Assembly: GCA_016793885.1 (NCBI GenBank)
Contig: JAEUHE010000002.1
Span: 1-64,000 of the forward strand
Origin: Verrucomicrobiales bacterium
GTDB lineage: Bacteria > Verrucomicrobiota > Verrucomicrobiia > Limisphaerales > UBA11320
Direction: 5' to 3'
DNA length: 64,000 bases
Shown piece by piece: positions 40,030 through 50,100 of this stretch. Each line of letters begins with the position of its first letter. The first letter of the stretch is position 1. The position numbers were made by a program, and so were the translations under genes. The notes below the pieces were generated by a model. That model saw nothing but the letters and a program-made list of their open reading frames with translations. It ran no database searches and was not told the DNA's origin.

Positions 40030-41142
40030 ATGCATTCAGCCCCGGCGCTATCCGAGTGGAAGCGGGTCTTAGCCCGCGCCGCAGTCGTGCTTTGCCTATT
40101 CTCAGTTACGCCGCCCCTGTTCGCAGCCGAGCCGGTAACTTCTGTGGGCGCGCCTCGGGGCGGGCGCGTCGGGCGTGGTGGCCCGTTGACAGCCGAGGAT
40201 CAGGCGGCGATCTCGAGGCTGGCCGCGCTCCCTGCATGGAAGCCAGGTGTCGGTGACGGCGATTACTCCATCTCGCCGCCCTACGCGCCCGCGCCCGAGA
40301 ACGCTCCCCGCGATGACGTTCCGCAAGGCAAGGTGGTCACTTTCCACATGGACATGACGGGCAGCACATTTTTCCCGCCGGCCGCCGGGCGCGACGGCGC
40401 TCCGCCCGCACCGCGCGAGGTCAACGTCTATATTCCCGCAGGCTACGCCCCCGGCACACCCGCACCGCTGCTCTTCTGTCACGATGCCATGGGCATGCAT
40501 GACAACAAACCCGCGCCGTACCTGCCCACGATCCTGGACAACCTTATCGCCGAAAAGCGGCTGCCGGCGATGGTTGCCGTCATGGTCATGCCCAGCAACC
40601 AGCGCAGCCTCGAATACGACACGGTCTCCGGGAAATTCGCCGAGTTCGTGGAGACCGAGGTGCTTCCGCGCGTCGGCCAGGAATGCAACGTCACCTTCAC
40701 CAGGGACCCCAATGCCCGCGCCACCCTTGGTGGCAGCTCGGGCGGTGCGGCAGCGCTTTCGATGGCCTGGTTTCATCCCGAGCTTTACCGCCGCGTGCTC
40801 GTGTTCTCCGGCACCTTCGTCCATCTGCGCACCGGCCCCGAAGCGCCGCACGGAGCGTGGGAATACCACGAGACTTTCATCCCCAAGACGGCGCCGATCA
40901 AACCGCTCCGCATCTGGCTCGAGGTCGGCGAGAGGGACAACGGCGCAGGCGTTTCGAGCGCGGGCATGGGCAACTGGGTCATCGCCAATCAACGAATGGC
41001 CGAAGCGTTGAAGGCCAAGGGCTATCCCTATCAGTTCGTGTTTGCCAAGGAGGCCGGCCACGTGGACCGCCCCGTCCGCGCCCACACTTTGGCGCCCGCG
41101 CTGGAATGGCTGTGGAAAGACTACAAGCCGGCGGCGCAGTGA
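40030..41142 (+). CDS. Secreted esterase, enterochelin-esterase/CE1-like
   Basis: A 370-residue protein from ATG 40030, 17 bases after the preceding stop, with an export signal near residues 10-33. A Gly/Arg-rich stretch follows directly (GAPRGGRVGRGGP, about 40-52). The hydrolase domain includes VNVYIPAGYAPGTPAPLLFC, HDAMGMHDN, ILDNLIAEKRLPAMVAVMVM, the nucleophile elbow GGSSGG (Ser237), and a late AKEAGHVDRPV with the likely catalytic His. The family removes acyl groups; acetyl or feruloyl groups of xylan are probable from context. The frame is open upstream into the DUF1552 gene, but that part is its shadow. Confidence 0.82.
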   Translation: MHSAPALSEWKRVLARAAVVLCLFSVTPPLFAAEPVTSVGAPRGGRVGRGGPLTAEDQAAISRLAALPAWKPGVGDGDYSISPPYAPAPENAPRDDVPQGKVVTFHMDMTGSTFFPPAAGRDGAPPAPREVNVYIPAGYAPGTPAPLLFCHDAMGMHDNKPAPYLPTILDNLIAEKRLPAMVAVMVMPSNQRSLEYDTVSGKFAEFVETEVLPRVGQECNVTFTRDPNARATLGGSSGGAAALSMAWFHPELYRRVLVFSGTFVHLRTGPEAPHGAWEYHETFIPKTAPIKPLRIWLEVGERDNGAGVSSAGMGNWVIANQRMAEALKAKGYPYQFVFAKEAGHVDRPVRAHTLAPALEWLWKDYKPAAQ

Positions 41143-41160
41143 ACCCAGGAGACCCTGTTT

Positions 41161-42009
41161 ATGAAGACTAAACCACGATCCTGCCTACTGGCCGTCTTGC
41201 TCGCGTTGAGCACGAACGCCTTTTCGCAGGACACCAACTTCCACGTCTACCTCTGCTTCGGCCAGTCGAACATGGAGAGCGGTGGAAAAATGGACGAGCA
41301 GGACCGGACGGTGGACAAACGCTTCCAGGTCCTGGCGGATTTCGATTCCACCAACCGCGGCTGGAAGAAGGGGCACTGGTATCATGCCGCGCCGCCCTTG
41401 GCCGCGAAAGGCCGTGGGATTTGCATGGTGGACTATTTCGGGCGCACGGTGCTGGCTGCTCTTCCGAAGACTATTCGCGTTGGCGTGGTCAAGGTCGCTG
41501 TACCTGGTTGCAAGATCGAGCTGTTCGAAAAGCTCACGTACACGAACTACTCGGCGACGGTTCAGCCATGGATGAAGAACCTGATCCAGGCCTACGACGG
41601 CAACCCGTATCAATTCCTGGTGGACCAGGCGAAAGTGGCGCAGAAGGATGGCGTAATCAAAGGCATCCTGCTCCATCAGGGTGAGTCTAATCCAGGCGAC
41701 ACGAATTGGCCGAGCAAAGTGAAGGGCATTTACGATCATCTCATCCGGGACTTGCATCTCAAGCCTGAGGAGGTACCGCTCCTGGCTGGCGAAACCGTCA
41801 ACGCGGACCAGGAAGGAAAGTGTGCCGGCTTCAACAAGATCCTGGCCGAATTGCCCAAGGCGCTCCCCAATTCCCATGTCATTTCCTCGGCAGGATGCCC
41901 GAGCAATGACCGCTTGCACTTCAACTCGGCAGGATCGAGGGAATTCGGAAAGCGGTACGGCGAGAAGATGCTCTCGTTGCTAGGTTACACTATCGCCGAA
42001 CCGAAATGA
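41161..42009 (+). CDS. Secreted SGNH acetylesterase (sialate-O-acetylesterase/CE6-like)
   Basis: A 282-residue protein with a signal peptide (about 1-22). The SGNH block FHVYLCFGQSNMESGG gives nucleophile Ser36. The glycine and asparagine blocks are seen around VAVPGCKIE and ILLHQGESNPGD. The C-terminal Asp-x-x-His is SNDRLHFNSAGSREFGKRYG. This order suits the sialate-O-acetylesterase domain family, which includes acetyl xylan esterases of CE6. In a xylan-type locus the acetyl xylan role is the best guess. It lies 18 bases after the previous gene. Confidence 0.87.
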   Translation: MKTKPRSCLLAVLLALSTNAFSQDTNFHVYLCFGQSNMESGGKMDEQDRTVDKRFQVLADFDSTNRGWKKGHWYHAAPPLAAKGRGICMVDYFGRTVLAALPKTIRVGVVKVAVPGCKIELFEKLTYTNYSATVQPWMKNLIQAYDGNPYQFLVDQAKVAQKDGVIKGILLHQGESNPGDTNWPSKVKGIYDHLIRDLHLKPEEVPLLAGETVNADQEGKCAGFNKILAELPKALPNSHVISSAGCPSNDRLHFNSAGSREFGKRYGEKMLSLLGYTIAEPK

Positions 42010-42015
42010 CGAAAG

Positions 42016-42834
42016 ATGACTAAGACACACCCCATGAAAACCCGACTGCTCCGTGTCCTTCCGCTGGTTGCCCTGTGCATCGCGACGCTTGTCCCGGGAC
42101 TCCGCGCCGCCGAAGCGAAAGCAAAGCTTACATTCGTACTTGTCCATGGCGCCACCGCCGGCGCATGGGAGTGGAAGCGCTGCGGCAACTTCCTAACTGA
42201 CGACGGCCACACGGTCTATCGCGCCACGCTCACCGGCCTCGGGGAGCGGATGCATCTAAACAGCACCAACGTGGATCTCCAGACCCATATCAACGACGTG
42301 GTGAACCTGATCCTGTTTGAAGATCTCCACGACATTGTGCTCACCGGCCACAGCTACGGCGGCATCGTGATCACGGGCGTCATGGACCGTGTGCCGAATC
42401 GCATCAAACACGTCGTCTTCCTCGACGCCGCCGTGCCTGATGACGGCATGTCCCTCTGGAACGTCTTCGGGGGCGACGGGCCCCGTGATCCCTCGCGCTT
42501 CGCCGATGGCTACATGCAGGTGCCGTGGGTCAAGGCCGATGCCAAGCCGCCGCACAACGTGAAACAATCCATCCAGTGCTTCAACCAACCCGTCTCCTAT
42601 AAAAATCCAGCCGCCAAGGCGCTGCCGGCGACCTATGTCGCCTTCGTGCCAAAGGACAAATCGATCGAGGAGCGCGCCCGGACGGACAAGGGTTGGCAAC
42701 GCGCGTTGGCCCGCGGGTGGACCATTCGCACCTTCACCGGCGGGCACGTCGCCCAGCAGGAGGATCCCCACGGTGTGGCGACGCTCATCGAGGATTCCGT
42801 CAACGATCGCAACAAAACAGCCTCGGCCAAGTGA
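42016..42834 (+). CDS. Exported alpha/beta hydrolase
   Basis: A 272-residue protein from ATG 42016 (ATG 42034, MKTRLLRVLPLVALCIA, is an alternative with a tidier signal peptide). The fold marks are TFVLVHGATAGAWEWKRC, TLTGLGERMH, the nucleophile elbow GHSYGG (Ser113), VFLDAAVPDDG and a late His in TFTGGHVAQQEDP. It resembles plant-type methylesterase/salicylate esterase-like hydrolases, including those acting on small esters. The real substrate is unknown; the locus suggests esters released from xylan. It starts 6 bases after the previous stop and ends 4 bases before the next start. Confidence 0.83.
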   Translation: MTKTHPMKTRLLRVLPLVALCIATLVPGLRAAEAKAKLTFVLVHGATAGAWEWKRCGNFLTDDGHTVYRATLTGLGERMHLNSTNVDLQTHINDVVNLILFEDLHDIVLTGHSYGGIVITGVMDRVPNRIKHVVFLDAAVPDDGMSLWNVFGGDGPRDPSRFADGYMQVPWVKADAKPPHNVKQSIQCFNQPVSYKNPAAKALPATYVAFVPKDKSIEERARTDKGWQRALARGWTIRTFTGGHVAQQEDPHGVATLIEDSVNDRNKTASAK

Positions 42835-42838
42835 CCCC

Positions 42839-43957
42839 ATGAAAACTCCCCTACTCCGAATCGCCGCGTGCCTGTTCGGCTCCTGCTTGTTGGCTGATGC
42901 TCAAAGCAACCGTCCCGCTCCCCTCAGCTCGCCGGTCGTTCACCCCGACCGCACCGTGACGTTCACCGTCCGTGCGCCAAACGCGAAGAAGGTCGAGTTG
43001 AGCGCGCAGTTCCTCACCTCAAATCAAGTTCTCACCAGGGACACCAACGACGTGTGGAGCATCACCGTCGGCCCGGTGGAGCCAAACCTGTATCCCTACA
43101 ACTTCGTCATCGATGGCATTGGCGTCGCGGATTCGGCCAATCAGCATCTGTTCCCGAACGAACGCTTCAAGCAGAGCCTCGTGGACATTCCTGGCGATAC
43201 ACCGTCGCTGCACGCAATCCAGGAAGTCCCGCACGGTGACGTGACCTACGCCTTCTACACCTCCAAGACGCTGGGGCGCACGCGTCCCTTGATTGTCTAC
43301 ACACCGCCGGGCTACCGCACGGGCAAAGCACGCTACCCGGTTCTCTATCTCGTCAGCGGCACGACGGACACCGAGGAGACCTGGTTCAAAGTCGGCCGCG
43401 CGAACTTCATTCTCGATAATCTGATCGCGCAGAAGAAGGCCATACCCATGATTCTCGTGCTGCCCTACGGCAACATGATGAAAGGCACTCCCCCGCCGAC
43501 ATCGCCACAGGCGGCCGAGATGTATAAGGTCTTCAATGACGAACTCACCCGTGACATCATGCCCTATGTGGAGGCCAACTACCGCGTTAGCCGCGAGCGC
43601 GAGAAGCGAGCCATTGCTGGATTCTCGCGCGGGGGTGGGCAGTCGCTTTTCACTGGGTTCAACAATCTCGATCAATTCGCATGGATCGGCTCCTACAGTG
43701 CTTACCTGACGCCAGAAGTCTTCGACAAATACTTCGCTGCGGCTGCGTCCGATCCGAAGGCGACGAATAAAAAGCTCAAGCTGCTCTGGCTGGGCGTGGG
43801 CAAGACCGACTTTCTCTACAGGCAGGCGGTTGACTTTGATGACTACTTGAAGGGGAAGAAGATCGCCCATCAGTTGCTGGTGACGGAAGGAGGCCACACC
43901 TGGATGAATGCCCGTCATTACCTCACGGAGACCCTCCAGCTCTATTTCAAAAACTGA
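42839..43957 (+). CDS. Secreted CE1-like esterase with CBM48-like N-domain
   Basis: A 372-residue protein with a signal peptide (about 1-22). Residues about 33-115 are an E-set/CBM48-like domain (VTFTVRAPNAKKVELSAQF, LYPYNFVIDGIGVAD). The esterase domain has LIVYTPPGYRTGKARYPVLY, ILDNLIAQKKAIPMILVLPY, AGFSRGGGQS (nucleophile Ser263) and EGGHTWMNARHYL (His). It shares its layout with the esterase at 27062 but uses GFSRGG instead of GLSMGG at the elbow. Feruloyl or acetyl xylan esterase is likely. ATG 42839 follows the preceding stop by four bases; the open frame upstream is not coding. Confidence 0.87.
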   Translation: MKTPLLRIAACLFGSCLLADAQSNRPAPLSSPVVHPDRTVTFTVRAPNAKKVELSAQFLTSNQVLTRDTNDVWSITVGPVEPNLYPYNFVIDGIGVADSANQHLFPNERFKQSLVDIPGDTPSLHAIQEVPHGDVTYAFYTSKTLGRTRPLIVYTPPGYRTGKARYPVLYLVSGTTDTEETWFKVGRANFILDNLIAQKKAIPMILVLPYGNMMKGTPPPTSPQAAEMYKVFNDELTRDIMPYVEANYRVSREREKRAIAGFSRGGGQSLFTGFNNLDQFAWIGSYSAYLTPEVFDKYFAAAASDPKATNKKLKLLWLGVGKTDFLYRQAVDFDDYLKGKKIAHQLLVTEGGHTWMNARHYLTETLQLYFKN

Positions 43958-44079
43958 AACTCAAGTTCGCGACCACTCTTTCATGCCGACCGAGTAGCGA
44001 TAAGCGGAACGATGATCAGCGAGAACCTGGTTGTCCTGGCTTGGCTTTAGATCATCGGAACCACCATAATCACACCTCC

Positions 44080-45486
44080 ATGCAGAAACAGCCGCTCAGC
44101 CTGCGCGAAAAATTCGGCTATGGCCTTGGCGACATGGCCAGCAACATCGTCTATCAGGCCGTTATCAACGTCCTGATGTACTTTTACACGGACATCTATG
44201 GCATCGAGGCCGCGGCGGCCGGGACGCTCATGGTCGTAGTCCGCATCTTCGACGCGATTACCGATCCTATCATGGGCGCGGTGGCCGACCGGACGCGCTC
44301 CCGGTGGGGCCGCTACCGTCCCTGGCTGCTCTGGATGGCCGTTCCCTACGGGATTTTGGCTGTCGCGGCGTTTATCACGCCGGACGTGGCAGTCGGCACC
44401 AAACTGGTTTACGCCTACATTTCCTACGCGTTGCTGATGACCGCCTACACCGCAGTCAACATCCCGTATTCGGCGCTCGCAGGAACGATGACCTCGGACA
44501 AGGACGAGCGCTCCGGACTGCAGTCCTGGCGCTTCGGCATGGCGATGGTCGGCGGCTTCCTCGTGACTGTTTCTATCTGGCCACTCTCGCGATTGTTGGG
44601 CGGCGGGGGTGAGCCAAAGGACCTTCAGCTGGGTTTTCCATTCGCCGTGGCGCTGCTGGCGATCGTCGGTGTCGTCGCGCTCCTCGGTTGCTTCGCTTGG
44701 ACTCGAGAACGCACGTATCCGGACGAGGAGTTGCAAAAGGGACAAGCCGTTCGGACCACCATATCGGAAGACCTGGGCGCCATGTTCCGGAACAGCCAAT
44801 TCCTGATCGTCACCCTGGCCATGTTCATCATTCAGATCCGCGGAGGGCTGCAAGGTAACGTGAAGCCCTACTTCATCCGCTACTACATCGATCACGACCT
44901 CACCGGGTTCTTCGCCATCCGGGAGAACTTCATGGCGCTCTACATGGGGTTGACCATGCTCGCCGGGGTGGTGGGGGTGTTTGTGGCGAACCGCCTGTTC
45001 TTGAAGCTGGGGTGGTGCAAGGTGACGGTGATGAAAACGGCGCTCCTCGGCTCGCTGGTGCCCAACGCTTTGCTGCTGTTCGTTCCCCGGCAATCCTGGG
45101 AAGTGTCGCTGCTGCTCATCATGGCCGGCAACTTCTGTCACATGATGTTCCTCCCCCTGCTCTTTGCCGCCATTCCGGACACGGTCGATTACGGGTTGAA
45201 AACCATCGGCCGTGGCGCGATGGCGATGTTCTTCGCCGGACAACTGTTCGCCTTGAAGATGGGCATCTCCGTCGGCGGCGGATCCGGCGGATGGATCCTG
45301 GGAGTCTTTGGTTACCAGGCCAACGTGGAACAAACAGAACGCTCGTTGACGGGCATCAAGGTCGCGTTTGCTGGCGCACCTTTGGCGGCCGCCATCCTCG
45401 TGGTGATTCTCTTGCAGTTCTATAAGTTGAAAAAGGGATGGGAGCACAACGAAGTCATCATCAGTCCGGGAGTGGAACCCAAGTAG
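44080..45486 (+). CDS. GPH-family sugar symporter (MFS)
   Basis: A 468-residue inner-membrane protein with about twelve hydrophobic helices. Family marks are LSLREKFGYGLGDMASNIVY at the start and the cytoplasmic loop PIMGAVADRTRSRWGRYRPW. These are typical of glycoside-pentoside-hexuronide:cation symporters such as XynP/MelB. It should import xylosides or xylo-oligosaccharides with Na+ or H+. The ATG at 44080 was chosen for the family start; a TTG 39 bases upstream is in frame. The leader has GGAACCACC and no Shine-Dalgarno sequence. It lies directly before the GH43 gene, a combination common in xyloside operons. Confidence 0.92.
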   Translation: MQKQPLSLREKFGYGLGDMASNIVYQAVINVLMYFYTDIYGIEAAAAGTLMVVVRIFDAITDPIMGAVADRTRSRWGRYRPWLLWMAVPYGILAVAAFITPDVAVGTKLVYAYISYALLMTAYTAVNIPYSALAGTMTSDKDERSGLQSWRFGMAMVGGFLVTVSIWPLSRLLGGGGEPKDLQLGFPFAVALLAIVGVVALLGCFAWTRERTYPDEELQKGQAVRTTISEDLGAMFRNSQFLIVTLAMFIIQIRGGLQGNVKPYFIRYYIDHDLTGFFAIRENFMALYMGLTMLAGVVGVFVANRLFLKLGWCKVTVMKTALLGSLVPNALLLFVPRQSWEVSLLLIMAGNFCHMMFLPLLFAAIPDTVDYGLKTIGRGAMAMFFAGQLFALKMGISVGGGSGGWILGVFGYQANVEQTERSLTGIKVAFAGAPLAAAILVVILLQFYKLKKGWEHNEVIISPGVEPK

Positions 45487-45522
45487 GCGAGGTTTTAAGC
45501 TGCAAGATCTTTAATTCTCGTT

Positions 45523-47169
45523 ATGTCTGAGGAATTGCCCATGCCCATCACGAATCCGATCCTGTCCGGCTTCAATCCCGACCCGTCGATCCTCCGGGTC
45601 GGGGATGACTACTACATCGCCACTTCGACCTTTGAATGGTTCCCCGGCGTGCAGATCCATCACTCGCGCGACCTCGTCCACTGGCGATTGCTGACACGGC
45701 CACTCCGGCGCGCAAGCCAGCTCGACATGCTCGGCGATCCGGATTCGTGCGGGGTCTGGGCGCCGTGCCTGAGCTACGCGGATGGGTTATTCTGGTTGAT
45801 CTACACCGATGTGAAGCGCTTCGGTCGTGCCAGCGTGGCTGGCGCCAGCGGCTCCTCGATGCGGGATTTCCACAACTACCTCGTGACCTGTCCGACGATT
45901 GACGGCGACTGGTCCGACCCCGTTTATCTCAACAGCAGTGGCTTTGATCCCTCGCTGTTCCACGAGGACAACGGCAGGAAGTATTTGCTGAACATGCTCT
46001 GGGATCATCGGCCGGGGCACAATCGCTTCGCTGGAATCGTGCTCCAGGAATACTCCGTCACGGAGCGCCGACTCATCGGTGAGCGCGTGAACATCTTCAA
46101 AGGAACCGAACTCGGCTTCACCGAGGCCCCGCATCTCTACAAACGCGACGGCTGGTATTACCTCCTCACCGCCGAAGGGGGCACCAACTGGAACCACGCG
46201 GTCACCATGGCCCGCTCTCGCACGCTCACTGGCCCGTACGAGCTGCACCCAGACACCTACATCCTGAGCGCGAGACAGCGCCCCGACTGCGAGTTGCAAC
46301 GCGCCGGGCACGCCAGTCTCGTCGAAACACAAACGGGCGAAACCTACCTGGCTTATCTCGTCGGTCGACCGCTGCGCAACCGAGGTCGCTGCACGCTCGG
46401 CCGCGAAACCGCGATTCAAAAGATGGCCTGGGGTGAGGACGGTTGGCTACGGACGCTGGATGGGCAAGGGATCCCGTCCATCAAGACGCCGGCCCCGGCT
46501 CTGCCGCCCCAGCCGTTCCCGTCCGGCCTGGTGCGGGAGCATTTCGACACGCCGAACCTCCCACTCGACTTCCAATGGCCCCGGACGCCGTATCCGGAGG
46601 AGATCTTCAGCCTCACGGCACGGCCGGGATTTTTGCGCCTGTTCGGTCGCGAGACGCTGGGCAGCCTTTACCGCCAGGCCCTGGTCGCACGGCGTCAACA
46701 GTCTCATTGCTTCAGCGCATCGACGGTCATCGAGTTCGAGCCCGACCACTTCCAACAACTCGCCGGCCTGATCTGCTATTACAACAGCACCAAGTTCCAC
46801 TACCTCTACCTCTCGCACGACGAAGCCATCGGAAAGCATCTGCGCGTGATGTCCTGCGCCCCGGACTCGATGCAGGCCGACGCCTTCACTCCACCGATTG
46901 CCATCCCCGCCGGCAAGCCCGTGCACCTGCGTGTGGAGGTTGATTTCGAGCGGATGCGCCTTGGATACCGTGTGGATGCCAGGGACGCAGATTGGCGATG
47001 GCTGCCGCAGCAGTTCGATGCCAGCATTCTGTCCGACGAATGCCTCGCTCCAGGCCAGGCCCATTTCACCGGCGCGTTCGTCGGCATGGCGTGCCAGGAC
47101 ATCTCAGGCATGCGTAGGCCCGCGGACTTCGACTTTTTCGAGTATGTGGAGCGGGAGTTCAAGGACTGA
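45523..47169 (+). CDS. GH43 beta-xylosidase/arabinofuranosidase
   Basis: A 548-residue protein without a signal peptide, so cytoplasmic. The five-bladed propeller shows NPILSGFNPDPSILRVGDDY with base Asp20, STFEWFPGVQIHHSRDLVHW, SSGFDPSLFHEDNGRKYLL (Asp142) and the acid Glu201 in GFTEAPHLYKRDGWYYLL. The C-terminal part (about 330-548) is the usual beta-sandwich domain of GH43 xylosidases (HCFSASTVIEFEP, GLICYYNSTKFHYLYLSHD). It should split imported xylo-oligosaccharides into xylose, with arabinofuranosidase activity possible. ATG 45541 is an alternative start. Its last 11 bases overlap the 3' end of the convergent surface-protein gene. Confidence 0.94.
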   Translation: MSEELPMPITNPILSGFNPDPSILRVGDDYYIATSTFEWFPGVQIHHSRDLVHWRLLTRPLRRASQLDMLGDPDSCGVWAPCLSYADGLFWLIYTDVKRFGRASVAGASGSSMRDFHNYLVTCPTIDGDWSDPVYLNSSGFDPSLFHEDNGRKYLLNMLWDHRPGHNRFAGIVLQEYSVTERRLIGERVNIFKGTELGFTEAPHLYKRDGWYYLLTAEGGTNWNHAVTMARSRTLTGPYELHPDTYILSARQRPDCELQRAGHASLVETQTGETYLAYLVGRPLRNRGRCTLGRETAIQKMAWGEDGWLRTLDGQGIPSIKTPAPALPPQPFPSGLVREHFDTPNLPLDFQWPRTPYPEEIFSLTARPGFLRLFGRETLGSLYRQALVARRQQSHCFSASTVIEFEPDHFQQLAGLICYYNSTKFHYLYLSHDEAIGKHLRVMSCAPDSMQADAFTPPIAIPAGKPVHLRVEVDFERMRLGYRVDARDADWRWLPQQFDASILSDECLAPGQAHFTGAFVGMACQDISGMRRPADFDFFEYVEREFKD

Positions 47170-50100
47170 TCACGCGGAAGTAACGTTGCGGATAGAGGTT
47201 CAGGCCAGCCTCTGCGTAGGGTTCTGTAAATTGATAGATGCCCGAGACGTCGGCTGAGTTGGTCAGCACAGGCATCCATGGGATGGGCGCGGTCAGTGTC
47301 GGCGTTGCTTCGAGGATGTAGCTGACAAAAGGCACGCCCTGACCGGTGATGACCATCTTCTCACCGCCGTCCGGCGCGATGCCGGTGATCTTCGAGCCGG
47401 GGATTTCCACGCGGCGCAGAACAACATCGTTGCCGTCGCCGCCCTGATATGTGATGTGGTAGGTGCTCGAGCCGCTGCCCACGAAGGAGCCTTCGGTGGT
47501 GTTGAGGAAGAACCCGTTGATCGGACCTGGGCTGGTCTTCTCCAGAATCAGAAATGTGTCGTTCGTGGTGGGAAGAAAGCCAACGGTGAAGAACAGGCGC
47601 GTGTTGCTCAGGATGACGTTCCCATCGACGCGAAGCTGGTCGTACTGCGCAATGGGTATCGTGCCATTGATCTCGATGCGCAGGTCGGAATCGGTTAGGT
47701 CGGCGTGGCCGGCGACCGTGAGCCGTCCGGGGCTGGCACCCGGCGAGACGGTTCCGCCCGGGTAAGGGAAAATCGCAGGGACGCTGCCATTGCCGGCGAG
47801 CACGCCAAAGGGCGTGTTGGTGATGGTAACGAGCGGACGGTTTAGCTGCACAAGCAAGCTGGAGGCGATGCTGCCGTTAACGACCAGCGTGCCTTCGGTG
47901 GCACCGGATGCGCCGGTGTAGGTATGCGTGCCGTTTAGGATGAGGGTACCCGCCCCGATCTTCTCGAAACCGCCTGCACCGCTGATCACGCCGTCGAAGG
48001 TGGTGGAGAGATCGTTACGTCCTACGATGAGGCCACTAGTTGGATTGCTAAAGTCGATGTTACCGCTGCCTTCGATGGAGCCGACCATGTCCAGGAAGCC
48101 ATCGAGGATCAACTGACCGCTGCCGTTGATCAGCACGCGAGTTCCGTTGTTAATCTCATCGCCCAACCCGCGCACGATCACCCGGTCAGTATTCGGGAGA
48201 CCCACGTTGTCGCCGATGACGAGTGTACTGGCGTTGATGGCCTCGCTCGTGGGTTTGTCGAGAATCAGGTCACCGTCGGCCACGGTGGTGAGCCCAGCGA
48301 AGGTGTTGGCCGGGAGCCCGTTCAGGATGAGGTGGCCGGGGCCGACTTTCCGCAAGCCACCAGGGCCGCTGATCGCGCCACCAAGGGAGAGCGTGCGGGG
48401 AATGCTCAAGACGGAGATGGTGTTCTCCGGCGCCAGCAAGGTGATCGGACCATTCCATTGGTTGAGGCCGGTAAAATTCTCCAGCACGACCGGCGAGCCA
48501 GGGCCGGTGCTGTTCAGCGTTAACGGTTCCATCGTGACGATGTTGCCTCCCGAAGGCTGGAGAAAAATCCTCGCTCCGTTGGTGCCGGACACGGTAGTGC
48601 CTGCGTCGGACGAACCGAGCGCACTGGAGTGCGAAAGAATCAGCGTGCCGTCAGTGACGGAAACGGGGCCAGTGAAGGTGTTCGCGCCGGTCAGTTGTAG
48701 GGGACCATTCCAGCCCTTGTTAAAGCCTGCGGGCGCACCGCCGTCGCTGATCTCGGCCGTGATGAGCAGACTGAGGTTATTCACATCACCTTCGGTGTAG
48801 GCACTGATGCTACGGGTGGCGCCGCCCAGCGAAAGGTGTCCGTGGATACGTGCAGGTTCGGTCTCGAAGAAAGAGCGAATGGAACTGAGGCTGTCGTTGA
48901 GCGTGAGTATCCCGGCACCCGTTTCGATGGTGCTGCCGCCACGAACCGTGAGCCTGCCAACCGTGTCGTTGAAGCCGGCAAGATCAAGCACACCACCAGT
49001 ATGGAGTTCGACGTGAGTGGTGTCGGCTATCTGGTTGTTCTTAATCATCCAAGCTCGAGTGGAGCCCTGCGAGCCGAAGAGGGAGAACCAATATCCCGAA
49101 ATCACGGGCTGGTGGAACACGCCGTCCATGATGAAGTTACCCTCAAACACAGCACTGTATCCCTCATAGCTATTCGTGTAGGGAGTCTTGAACTGCAGCG
49201 TGCCGGGGCCTCGCTTGCTCCATCCGTCGGGGCCGGAGATTTGACCGACGACGGTGAGGGTGGCGTTTGTCTCGACACCGAAGTAAAGGTGCTGCTCAAG
49301 CCGGAGATTGCCGAGCCAGGAAACGTTCCCCTTGAGTAGGCGCAAGTGAGAGTCGGGAGTCGGATTGCCGAGGTCCGCTGCTTCAATGGACTCAGGAATC
49401 CCAAAACTGGTCGGAGGCTCTAGGTAGAGCGTTCCACCCAGAAAGCGGGTGACGCCGTTGGTGGTCCCGAGGGCGTGGCCATCGCTGATCGTGATGGTGC
49501 CGCCTTTGATCTCCACGTCGCCCGAGAAGATATTCGACTGGCTGAGGAAAAGATCGCCGCGGTTTGTTTTGATGAGGTCGGCAGTACTGACACCGGAAAT
49601 CTGTGCACTAATGTTTAATTGCGCCCCGGATGCAACATCCACGATCTGCGCGGCATCGCCGCGCGAGCCAAGATTCAGCCGGCCAGCGATGGTCGACTCC
49701 TTGCTCACGACGCTCGGCACGGAAGCGTAGATGCCGCCGTCGACATTGAGGATGCCCGCGCCGGTGGTGACAGTGCCGCCACGCAGGTTGAGCGTGCCAA
49801 TGGTGTCGTCATCGCCACTGAGTTCGAGGCTGCCGGTGGCGAGGACCGAAACGATCGAAGTGTCAGCGATTTGATGATCACGGTCCAACACAGCAATGTC
49901 GCCAATGACGGTGCTGGCGAAGTCACCGATGACGAGGTTCCCGGCGATGGCCGTGGTGCCGACGAGGGTAAGGCCACCCGAAAGATTGTAGCGGTTCAGG
50001 CGGAGGACTCCGCGGCCAACGGTGGTAGTACCTGTGAACGTGTTTGCGCCGAGCCCTTCGAACCAGAGGCCGCCAGGGTTATTTTTGAACACGCCGCCCG

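Noticed and set aside
44047-45447. 466-codon open frame on the - strand
   Set aside because: Antisense to the GPH symporter, which has clear family motifs; the product is an unlikely His/Gln/Glu-rich sequence.
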